Below are positions 1 through 6,180 of a DNA stretch of 8,481 nt, one piece after another. The stretch spans positions 1-8,481 of the forward strand of contig SLHZ01000196.1 in NCBI GenBank assembly GCA_007135895.1, written 5' to 3'. How positions within the stretch are numbered: position 1 is the stretch's first letter; every line of letters starts with the position of its first letter. The DNA is from Balneolales bacterium (lineage in GTDB: Bacteria; Bacteroidota; Rhodothermia; Balneolales; Natronogracilivirgulaceae). A program made the position numbers and the translations under genes. The notes under the pieces are model-generated. The model was not told the DNA's origin. It worked only from the letters and a program-made list of their open reading frames with translations, and ran no database searches.

Positions 1-1
1 A

Positions 2-697
2 GCAGAAGGACTCTCTCCGGAAAAGGTGGTTGAAGCCGTGACCAAAGCACTGGAGGATGGGGAGAAAAAAACCGGGGTTAATGCGAGGGTTATTCTCAGC
101 ACATTACGGCATTTTGGTACTGCGCAGAGCCTGGAGACGGCGGAACTGGCCAAAAAATTTCGAGGAAGACATGTCGTGGGTTTTGATATTGCCGGTGACG
201 AAGCAGGTTTTCCTGTGGACTGTCATATCCCGGCGTTCCGGTTTGCCTCTGAAAATAACATTCCCTGCACGGCACATGCCGGTGAAGCAATGGGTCCGGC
301 CAGCATTCGTGAAACCCTGCATCACTTTCGGCCTGTCAGAATCGGTCATGGAGTGCGGGCGATTGAAGATCCCGGTCTGCCTGAGGAACTCAAAAAAAGA
401 AAGATCCACCTGGAAGTGTGTCCGACCAGCAATATCCAGACCAATGTGTTTGAATCCATGTCTCAACACAGTGTGGACAGGCTGTTCCGGCATGGGGTCT
501 CATTGAGCATCAATACCGATTCACGGACCGTTTCCAATGTCAGCCTGAGCGATGAATACCGTACTCTTAACCGCTATTTTGGTTGGGGTATCAATGAGTT
601 CCGGCAATGCAACCTTGAAGCGATTCGCTTCGCTTTTGCCGACGATACCCTGAAAAAAAAGTTGCGTCTTCAAATTGACGATGCCTATGGCTGCTGA
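2..697 (+). CDS. add: Adenosine deaminase, C-terminal part (5' end outside window)
   Basis: This is the C-terminal 231 residues of a cytoplasmic zinc-dependent adenosine deaminase, which hydrolyses adenosine (and deoxyadenosine) to inosine and ammonia in purine salvage. The frame is open to the left edge, so the true start lies outside; the GTG at 26 is internal. Visible signature elements, in order, are HAGE at 275-286 (zinc-ligand His and catalytic Glu), IGHG at 341-352 (second conserved His), LEVCPTSN near 410-433, and NTDSR with the zinc-binding Asp at 518-520. The metal-binding HxH motif of the N-terminus is missing only because of the cut. After the catalytic Asp the protein has Ser-Arg instead of the Asp-Pro of mammalian and enteric enzymes; I recall this as a normal variant in other bacterial members. 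An adenine deaminase or a nucleoside-deaminase relative of other specificity is possible, but the PTSN and SLSDEY context favours adenosine. It is convergent with the next gene. Confidence 0.93.
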   Translation, partial: AEGLSPEKVVEAVTKALEDGEKKTGVNARVILSTLRHFGTAQSLETAELAKKFRGRHVVGFDIAGDEAGFPVDCHIPAFRFASENNIPCTAHAGEAMGPASIRETLHHFRPVRIGHGVRAIEDPGLPEELKKRKIHLEVCPTSNIQTNVFESMSQHSVDRLFRHGVSLSINTDSRTVSNVSLSDEYRTLNRYFGWGINEFRQCNLEAIRFAFADDTLKKKLRLQIDDAYGC

Positions 698-712
698 TGT
701 TTGTGTTTGATG

Positions 713-1750
713 CTACCAGATGGCCACTTCAAACCGCCCTTCCGAGTCGGCAGCTCCGCGAAACATGCCGGGTGAGCTGAAAACCATCGCAATACGGCCG
801 TACCTGTCGACGGCTATGATGCCTCCGTCTCCTTCGTCAAGTTTGCCAAAAATCACCTGCTCGGCTGCCTCTTGAAGAGACACTCCGGTGTATTCCATGA
901 TGGCGCATATCTGATAAGCTACGGCATTGCGGATGAATTTTTCGCCGTGACCGGTGGCTGAAACGGCACAGGAATTATTGTCGGCATAGGTACCGGCGCC
1001 GATCAGAGGGGAGTCGCCGATACGGCCCGGCATTTTGTTGGTCATGCCGCCGGTCGAAGTGCCCGCCGCCAGATTTCCATGACGGTCGAGGGCGGCCACA
1101 CCCACAGTGCCCGAGTTACCGGCTGAAGCGCGCTCTTGGGCCCTGTGCAGCTGCTCTCTGCGTCTTTCTGTATTAAAATAGCTGTTATCCACCCGCTCCA
1201 GGTCCATCAGACTGGCAAAGTTCTCGGCACCATCACCTGATAATAGAACGTGTCTACTCTCCTCCATAATCTTGCGCGCCATTGTGATCGGGTTTTTTAC
1301 CGTTCGAATTCCGGCCACGGCCCCGGCGTTCAGATCGCGGCCGTCCATGATGGAAGCATCGAGTTCATGACGTTCTTCACTGGTGAAGACGGCACCTTTT
1401 CCGGCATTGAATCGCTCATCGTCCTCCAGGTAGCGGACCACTGCCTCCACGGCATCCAGGCTGGTGCCTCCGGCATCGAGCAGTTCATATCCGATACGCA
1501 GGGCATGGTCAAGAGCATTCAGATAGCCGTCACGGGTCTCCGGATCAATATCTTTGGAAATCACACCCGCTCCGCCGTGAAGGGCTATGGCGAATGCTTT
1601 TTGTTCGGTCGTTTCGGGAATCCCCTTTTCCGTAACAGGGGAATAATGGTCGGAATCTGTGCCGCATGACGAAATGACGGTCACGGAGAGAAGCAGAAGA
1701 ACCGGAATTAGAAGAACCGGGTGAAAGTAGTGAAAGGATTTTCGAACCAT
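713..1750 (-). CDS. iaaA: Isoaspartyl peptidase / L-asparaginase (Ntn-hydrolase, plant-type), predicted lipoprotein
   Basis: This is an N-terminal-nucleophile hydrolase of the plant-type asparaginase family, which cleaves beta-aspartyl (isoaspartyl) dipeptides and L-asparagine. The precursor cuts itself before a Thr that becomes the new N-terminus and nucleophile. Counted from the start used here, it shows HGGAG (58-62), NAGKG (115-119), ELDASIMDG (129-137), GTVGVAALD with the nucleophile Thr215, the GGMTNK...GRIGDSPLIGAGTYADN segment (234-258) and TGHGE (266-270). These closely follow my memory of E. coli IaaA. The chosen ATG at 1750 gives MVRKSF, a hydrophobic stretch and ISSC, a lipobox with Cys29. 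This predicts a lipid-anchored periplasmic or surface enzyme, whereas E. coli IaaA is cytoplasmic. An in-frame ATG at 1798 would add 16 residues and lengthen the n-region unusually; neither start has a Shine-Dalgarno. The stop is TAG, 15 bp from the converging deaminase gene. Confidence 0.93.
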   Translation of the reverse strand: MVRKSFHYFHPVLLIPVLLLLSVTVISSCGTDSDHYSPVTEKGIPETTEQKAFAIALHGGAGVISKDIDPETRDGYLNALDHALRIGYELLDAGGTSLDAVEAVVRYLEDDERFNAGKGAVFTSEERHELDASIMDGRDLNAGAVAGIRTVKNPITMARKIMEESRHVLLSGDGAENFASLMDLERVDNSYFNTERRREQLHRAQERASAGNSGTVGVAALDRHGNLAAGTSTGGMTNKMPGRIGDSPLIGAGTYADNNSCAVSATGHGEKFIRNAVAYQICAIMEYTGVSLQEAAEQVIFGKLDEGDGGIIAVDRYGRIAMVFSSPGMFRGAADSEGRFEVAIW

Positions 1751-1808
1751 GGATCTGTCAAAGGTTTGGTGAGAATTTGTTAGGCTGGGATACTCCATGC
1801 TAACTTAC

Positions 1809-1913
1809 ATGACATCATCTACTGTATCATCATCTGTCATGATAACAACTGCTATGACATCGTCTGTTATATCAGCATCTGTTATGGCATGGACTGTCAT
1901 GATTTCAATATAT
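1809..1913. repeat. Degenerate 15-bp tandem repeat, about six to seven units
   Basis: Units starting at 1809, 1824, 1839, 1854, 1869, 1884 and (weakly) 1899 follow the approximate consensus ATGACATCATCTGTT with a constant 15-bp period. The best pairs are ATGACATCGTCTGTT (1854) and ATATCAGCATCTGTT (1869). The array lies directly upstream of the isoaspartyl peptidase gene on its 5' side, and no convincing reading frame accompanies it. It may be a slippage product, or a set of sites spaced about 1.5 helical turns apart; the sequence alone does not decide. Confidence 0.7.
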
Positions 1914-1919
1914 TGAAAT
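1902..1919. promoter_or_regulatory. 18-bp perfect palindrome, candidate operator
   Basis: ATTTCAATATATTGAAAT is identical to its reverse complement over all 18 bases. A symmetric AT-rich dyad without a loop fits a binding site for a homodimeric regulator better than an RNA hairpin. It sits about 150 bp upstream of the peptidase start (on the minus strand) and about 405 bp upstream of the porin start, so the regulated gene is uncertain. The palindrome is seen directly; its operator role is inferred. Confidence 0.5.
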
Positions 1920-2179
1920 GCCGGATTCCTTTTTTTTAAAAACCGGACCACCCGGGTTGGCGGGACATAAAAAAATTCTGATGAGACCTCCGCTCCCGGG
2001 AGTCGCGTCTGCCATGGCTTTTTTCCACCGCTGCAGTGGCGATATGGCGCCGTTTATGGCTTATTTTCGCCACTTTTGGACTACTGTGTATGAAAAGGAC
2101 TTTGAACAGCGGCCCTGTATGCCGGAACGCGGATACTGGCATGTTATTTGTCGATTTTTTGTCATCAGGATCCAACCTT
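1920..2179. other. Non-coding spacer stretch of unknown nature, rich in palindromes
   Basis: I recognise no gene here. Two short antiparallel frames are open (1918-2181 on + and 1936-2193 on -), but neither has a domain, signal peptide or ribosome site. The stretch does contain closely spaced self-complementary elements: CTCCCGGGAG (1993-2002) flanked by matching AGAC (1984-1987) and GTCT (2007-2010), then GCCATGGC (2011-2018), CTGCAG (2031-2036) and GGCGCC (2046-2051). It could be a dispersed intergenic repeat, a structured RNA or a decayed gene. Confidence 0.4.
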
Positions 2180-2307
2180 GATGCCAGTTTCACGTGAACG
2201 AATGATTACGTGATGGAATCACTGATACCAATTTCACGTGAATGAATGATTACGTGATGGAATCGTTTCAGGCTCGAAAATAATGTGAACCAATAATTAC
2301 GTTAACG
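2180..2307. promoter_or_regulatory. Three direct repeats upstream of the porin gene, candidate operator cluster
   Basis: Bases 2180-2220 and 2224-2264 are two copies of a 41-bp sequence matching at 38 positions; the inner 33 bp (2188-2220 and 2232-2264) differ at only one. A third, diverged copy lies at 2279-2307, offset by 47 bp, with about 20 of 29 positions matching copy two. The shared core is GTGAAnnAATnATTACGT. Copies one and two begin with the palindrome TTCACGTGAA, and copy three ends in another, ACGTTAACGT (2299-2308). The cluster ends 17 bp before the porin start codon at 2325, so it spans the region where promoter or leader signals are expected. The repeats are seen directly; a role as sites for a porin regulator is inferred. 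Confidence 0.65.
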
Positions 2308-2324
2308 TTTAGTCGGATTAGGTA

Positions 2325-3350
2325 ATGAGACTGTTCTTTTTGATTTTGCTCTTTCTTGCTGCCACGGCCTCGACACTCCGTGCGGGTGAATACGAGGAAC
2401 CGCTGGCCGATCAGCTGCGTGAACGGTTCAAGTCGGAACCTTTCAGCCTGGGAATTCTCCTTCAGGCACAGGGTGCTTTTTCATTAAGGGATAATGACTT
2501 TAATGGCGGACATGCCTGGGATCTTGGCTCTACCCGGATCGATTTCCGGGGAACGGTGGATCGGGATTTTACCTACCGGGTCCGGGTCTATTTTCTCAGC
2601 CAGCAGCAGAGCATTGATGCCAGGATAGGCTACCGCTTTTCGGATCAGTTTCAGATCATCGCCGGTGCTTTCAAGCCCTACATGAGCAGGGAACTCGATC
2701 CCAGTCCGGCCAACCTGCATTTTGTGCGGCGTGCCCGTTTGGTGGGAGCCATGATGAATACCCTGGAAATCGGCATGTCGGCCATCGGTGAGTTGGGTAG
2801 CTTTCAGTACCGATTGGGGATGTACAACGGCGATGGTGTTTTCGGTATCACCCGGCCCAATGACAACCGTTTCCTGTACACTTCCCGTTTTTCCTATGGA
2901 GTTGCTCTCGGTGAGCACCAGAAGATGGAGCTGGGGATCAATGCGTCCATCAATCAGTCCCGGGCCGAGCGGGTAGGTAATACGGGACTGACTTCAGCCG
3001 GTGACCGGCTTATTTATGGGGGCTATGCCGACTACGACAGCCGTCTGATTTTCGTGACAGCCGAATATATGCAGAGCCGATTCGACGCGGTTGATTTCGG
3101 GGGAAGCAGGGAGACCATAACAGGCGTGTATACCACACTGGGTTTTAAGGTGGATCCCCGCAACGAAGCACTGATCCGGTGGGATCATCTGGGTTTTGAT
3201 CTGAGAGGGGACCGGTCGGAGCGTTTTCTCCTGGGCTGGAACTACTATCCCACCAGTCTGGTCAGCTTCCGGGTGAATGCGCTCATGGAATTCCGTGAGG
3301 ATGAAAAAACCCAATTCGGCCTGACCGGTGTCTTTCAGTATCACTTCTGA
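2325..3350 (+). CDS. Outer-membrane porin, phosphate-selective porin O/P-like
   Basis: This 341-residue outer-membrane beta-barrel resembles the phosphate-selective porin O/P family, which forms diffusion channels for anions and other small solutes. Residues 1-20 are a signal peptide with a likely cut after TLRA. The rest alternates polar and hydrophobic residues in short strands separated by charged turns, and the chain ends in QYHF, with the terminal Phe expected for BAM-dependent barrel insertion. The segments RIDFRGTVDRDFTYRVRVYF (71-90) and IAGAFKPYM...NLHFVRRARLV (112-140) correspond to the start of OprP-type barrels, where a strand pair is followed by the 'FK.P' and 'RRARL' elements. 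No proof of phosphate selectivity is visible and no phosphate genes lie nearby, so the substrate is unknown. The ATG at 2325 has only a weak purine stretch upstream. Three direct repeats precede it, suggesting its own regulation. It converges with the next gene. Confidence 0.8.
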   Translation: MRLFFLILLFLAATASTLRAGEYEEPLADQLRERFKSEPFSLGILLQAQGAFSLRDNDFNGGHAWDLGSTRIDFRGTVDRDFTYRVRVYFLSQQQSIDARIGYRFSDQFQIIAGAFKPYMSRELDPSPANLHFVRRARLVGAMMNTLEIGMSAIGELGSFQYRLGMYNGDGVFGITRPNDNRFLYTSRFSYGVALGEHQKMELGINASINQSRAERVGNTGLTSAGDRLIYGGYADYDSRLIFVTAEYMQSRFDAVDFGGSRETITGVYTTLGFKVDPRNEALIRWDHLGFDLRGDRSERFLLGWNYYPTSLVSFRVNALMEFREDEKTQFGLTGVFQYHF

Positions 3351-3352
3351 AA

Positions 3353-3391
3353 TAGGGAGGAGAAGTAGGGAGGAGAAGTAGGGAGGAGCGG
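3353..3391. repeat. 13-bp tandem repeat between converging stop codons
   Basis: TAGGGAGGAGAAG occurs at 3353-3365 and 3366-3378 as exact copies, followed by a partial third copy at 3379-3391 whose first 11 bases match. It occupies almost the whole 46-bp spacer between the porin stop and the stop of the DUF5686-type gene. The purine-only strand cannot form a hairpin, so this is not an intrinsic terminator. Confidence 0.8.
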
Positions 3392-3396
3392 TTCAT

Positions 3397-5817
3397 TCAG
3401 AAATACCGGGTCAATCCGATACCCAGATAAAAACCCGGCCTGTCGATCCGGAGGGTGGCATCGATCCGCATCATCATGAAGAGGTTGTTGATGGAGATCC
3501 CTGCTTCATGGCGCCATTGATCTTCGTATAACAGCAGACCGGAGAACTGGTTTTGTGTTGAGCTGTCAATCCATGTCCGTCCGTGAGCGCCCGCTACAAT
3601 CAACCCGATGCCGTTATTGACCGCCCGTCTCATTCCAATAAGCTCGAATGGCACCGTTCTGAAATTATGCTCCCAGAAAAGAGCCACACCTTGCTTGCCC
3701 TCCAACCGGCGATTAGGAGAGGAACGGAAGACACCGAAAGGTGTCCAGCCGGTCAGACTTCCGTCTATGCCCATGAAACGCTGAACCGGCAGTGATCCGC
3801 CTGACACAAAACCGCGAAATCTTACATCCAGTGTATTGGGGAGCAGTCGCCGTGAAAGGAAGGTGTTGATGCGAAGGTCTGCCTGGCCTTCCAGTCGAGT
3901 AAAGGAAAAATCAGAGTCGAACAGATCACGATTGGAATGCTCCAGTGACAGCCGGAGGCTGTTACCTCCAATGACGTTAAAAGGTACGGGCGATGAGCCT
4001 GTTGAAAGGTCGATCCGAATGGATCGCAAATTGCCCTCATCAACGGGTATGTTTTCACGCTGAATAAAACCACCCGGAAGGGAGTAGTTGGTCGCTTTCT
4101 CAAGGCTCCGGTGGTGTTCGTAGAGGACCCTGATTTCGGGTTTCATCCCCGCTATCCGGAATCCGGGAATAAATCTTACCCCGGTTTTTTCCGAATGATA
4201 ATAATCGAAATAGTCAGGAAACCCGAGTAGAGGTGCTATGGAAGTAATAGTACGGCCATAATGTTCTGTCGCTGTACGATTAATGGCGTTGTTTTCATGC
4301 CGGATTCCGATTTCGTATCCTCTGAATCGATAGGAGATGCCACCACCATAGCCCACATGCTCCTGTCCGGTACTGAAACCGGCCAAAACTTCCAGCGTTA
4401 TGCCGGCTTTGGTTTGAAATTCCGGACGCAATCCTGCATACAGGGACTCTACCCGGTTATATCGCAGATCGGGTTTGAAAGAGAAGCCGAGCCTTCCTGC
4501 TGAACCGGAGAAGGAACGGACGCCCCCACCAACACTTATTGAGCCCCCGTCTTGCTCCGTGTTCATAAAGCGGGACAAAAAACCTCTTGGTTCAAATGCC
4601 TGTGCAAAAGACAGGGTGCTGTCGATCTCATCATACGCGATGGACTCACGATGTGACAGGGGAATTGCGGGGGGACGGTCGCTGAACCGGATATTTTGTT
4701 GCAGGGATGTGGTATCGGTTGTTATAAACCGCGATAGCCGGTAGAGCGAATCGGGAACCGGTATGTTGACTTCATAACTGGAAATGGCGGCAAGCTGACG
4801 GAATAATATCGGTGGAAATCGCAATCCCGGTAAAGCAATCTCTATCTGACCTTCGACCCGGAAATCGACCGGCAGCCAGAAATCAGTCCCATAGTTGTCG
4901 AAACTTTGCTGATAGGCCAACTGAAAATCTTTGATAGGAGGCGGGAAAAAAACGGCTTCATTGGGGGTTAGATTTACATCCAGCAGTGCGTACTCACCAC
5001 CCAGTACCGTGATGGTTCCTTCAAACAGCGGTTGCAGTCGACGCCTGGGTGAAACGGCCAACTGGTATATCCGGTTATCTTCAACTTCCCACTGTTTTAC
5101 AATACGGAATGAATAATGATCCAGGGCATCGGGATGGGTCACACCGATGATCTGAAAATCACTGATATTCAGTTGATCATCGTAGAAGTTTGGCAAATAG
5201 CTTGAGCCGGCAAAATTTTGTTCGGGCAAAATATTGGCAGTTTGCCGTTTGTCGGTAATGACTTCCCGGGCGCCTTGTTCATGATGCCACCAACTTGTCG
5301 AATAGGTTTCGCTGATCGAGATAATGCCTTCATCATTACTCAAAATCTGCCGCGTGTACGCATCGGCTTTCCAGGACTCCAGTTTTTCGCGCCATATTGG
5401 TTTACGTTCAATTACGCGCTTCATGATACGTATGGCGGGATCTTCGTCGGTAATTACTACTTCCTCCATCATGAAGACAGCCGGAGTTAACCGGATCTCA
5501 AGGCCGGAAGCAGGTCGTTCCATTACAACGGCTTTACTCTGGTATCCGACAAACCGGAAGATGAGTGTTACCGGATAAAAACCGGGATCGACGGTAAATT
5601 CACCGTCTTCATTGGTAATGGTTCCGCTGTAAGTCCCGTCAATAATGATATGTGCTCCCGGAAGGGTTTCTCTCGTTTCACTGTCGACAAGCGTTCCGTT
5701 CAATGATGAGGCTTTCTGGGCGTGTAATGACAGATGAAAGAGAAACGAAATGCTGAACAACCAAATGCTGAAAATCAGAATTACAAGACGGGTTGTATGG
5801 TTTAATTCAGACAACAT
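3397..5817 (-). CDS. DUF5686-type outer-membrane protein with N-terminal carboxypeptidase-like regulatory domain
   Basis: This 806-residue exported protein has an architecture common in Bacteroidota. Residues 1-34 form a signal peptide (hydrophobic core at 10-30, cut near LHAQ). Residues 38-112 are a carboxypeptidase-regulatory-like beta-sandwich: LNGTLVDSETRETLPGAHI, then TNEDGEF, then FRFVGYQSK, as at the start of SusC/TonB-dependent proteins. The link EEVVITDEDPA (118-128) resembles the segment before a TonB plug, but no plug follows. Instead IRIMKRVIERKPIWREKLESW opens a DUF5686-type region reaching the C-terminus. Its second half (from about 420) is full of short amphipathic strands and Gly-rich turns, and the last residues GIGLTRYF end in Phe, which suggests an outer-membrane barrel. 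The family's function is not known to me. The ATG at 5817 has no Shine-Dalgarno. The gene is transcribed away from a 32-bp repeat array just upstream and converges with the porin; whether the two cooperate is unknown. Confidence 0.82.
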   Translation of the reverse strand: MLSELNHTTRLVILIFSIWLFSISFLFHLSLHAQKASSLNGTLVDSETRETLPGAHIIIDGTYSGTITNEDGEFTVDPGFYPVTLIFRFVGYQSKAVVMERPASGLEIRLTPAVFMMEEVVITDEDPAIRIMKRVIERKPIWREKLESWKADAYTRQILSNDEGIISISETYSTSWWHHEQGAREVITDKRQTANILPEQNFAGSSYLPNFYDDQLNISDFQIIGVTHPDALDHYSFRIVKQWEVEDNRIYQLAVSPRRRLQPLFEGTITVLGGEYALLDVNLTPNEAVFFPPPIKDFQLAYQQSFDNYGTDFWLPVDFRVEGQIEIALPGLRFPPILFRQLAAISSYEVNIPVPDSLYRLSRFITTDTTSLQQNIRFSDRPPAIPLSHRESIAYDEIDSTLSFAQAFEPRGFLSRFMNTEQDGGSISVGGGVRSFSGSAGRLGFSFKPDLRYNRVESLYAGLRPEFQTKAGITLEVLAGFSTGQEHVGYGGGISYRFRGYEIGIRHENNAINRTATEHYGRTITSIAPLLGFPDYFDYYHSEKTGVRFIPGFRIAGMKPEIRVLYEHHRSLEKATNYSLPGGFIQRENIPVDEGNLRSIRIDLSTGSSPVPFNVIGGNSLRLSLEHSNRDLFDSDFSFTRLEGQADLRINTFLSRRLLPNTLDVRFRGFVSGGSLPVQRFMGIDGSLTGWTPFGVFRSSPNRRLEGKQGVALFWEHNFRTVPFELIGMRRAVNNGIGLIVAGAHGRTWIDSSTQNQFSGLLLYEDQWRHEAGISINNLFMMMRIDATLRIDRPGFYLGIGLTRYF

Positions 5818-5819
5818 AC

Positions 5820-5979
5820 CGGAATGACAGAGTGCAGGGCTAAGATTTTGCGGGGATGACAGCGTGCGGTTTAGAAGGAGTGTGGGGATGACAGCGTGCG
5901 GGGATAAGATTGTACGGGAATGACAGCGTTCGGTTTCGAGAGAGCGCCGGAATAAAAGTAAAAGTTGTTCAGTTGGAGA
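5820..5979. repeat. 32-bp tandem repeat array, five units, upstream of the DUF5686-type gene
   Basis: Units begin at 5820, 5852, 5884, 5916 and 5948, exactly 32 bp apart. The core GGGGATGACAGCGTGCGG is identical in units two and three; units one and four differ in a few bases, and unit five keeps only its first part (GGAATAAAAG). Units one and three match at 25 of 32 positions, as do units two and four, and tails are shared within those pairs. The array therefore looks like a duplicated 64-bp dimer. It starts 3 bp before the start codon (on the minus strand), so it probably forms the leader or promoter region of that gene. There are no unique spacers, so it is not a CRISPR array. Confidence 0.85.
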
Positions 5980-6180
5980 TATTTACCAAAAAATAAGCCA
6001 TTTTCAGCGAAAAATAAGAGGGTGACAGGTCGATAACAGACCTGTCTGAAAGTTTGATTATCTTTCTTTCGTTCAACGATCCTCAAAACGCCGCGCTGCT
6101 GATCCTATCACTTTGAACACAGCATCCTTAAAACATTGCGTTATTGCACCTATTACTTGAACAAAGGGTATCTATCACCT
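5980..6180. other. Divergent intergenic region between DUF5686-type gene and exported protein gene
   Basis: I see no gene in this stretch. It contains the repeated word AAAAATAAG at 5989-5997 and 6010-6018, 21 bp apart (two helical turns), and the perfect hairpin described separately. Promoters for both flanking genes are expected here, but I find no clear match to either the Bacteroidota-type (TTTG / TAnnTTTG) or the sigma-70 pattern that I would defend. A frame open on the minus strand (5871-6086) runs into the tandem repeat and has no start support. Confidence 0.5.
6024..6046. promoter_or_regulatory. Perfect 8-bp inverted repeat with 7-nt loop
   Basis: GACAGGTC (6024-6031) and GACCTGTC (6039-6046) are exact reverse complements separated by GATAACA. 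The element lies in the divergent spacer about 135 bp upstream of the exported-protein start. No gene reads into it from either side and no T-run follows closely, so it is more likely an operator dyad or a leader hairpin than a terminator. Confidence 0.5.

Noticed and set aside
512..526. Adenosine deaminase with a damaged active site (Asp-Ser-Arg instead of Asp-Asp-Pro)
   Set aside because: The metal-binding Asp is present and I recall Asp-Ser/Asn-Arg as a normal variant in many bacterial adenosine deaminases.
1250..1669. 139-codon plus-strand frame opposite the isoaspartyl peptidase gene
   Set aside because: It lies wholly within the coding region of a clearly recognised enzyme on the other strand.
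1918..2193. Two overlapping antiparallel open frames of 87 and 85 codons as genes
   Set aside because: Neither has a recognisable domain, signal or start support, and the minus frame overlaps the first porin-upstream repeat. A conserved peptide cannot be excluded without a search.
2484..2918. 144-codon minus-strand frame opposite the porin gene
   Set aside because: Antisense shadow of the porin; no start signal and no recognisable protein features.
5820..5979. Possible CRISPR array because of the regular 32-bp units
   Set aside because: The units are back to back with no unique spacers, they diverge strongly, and no cas gene is present.
5871..6086. 71-codon minus-strand frame in the divergent spacer
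   Set aside because: It runs into the 32-bp tandem repeat, covers the hairpin and has no coding character.
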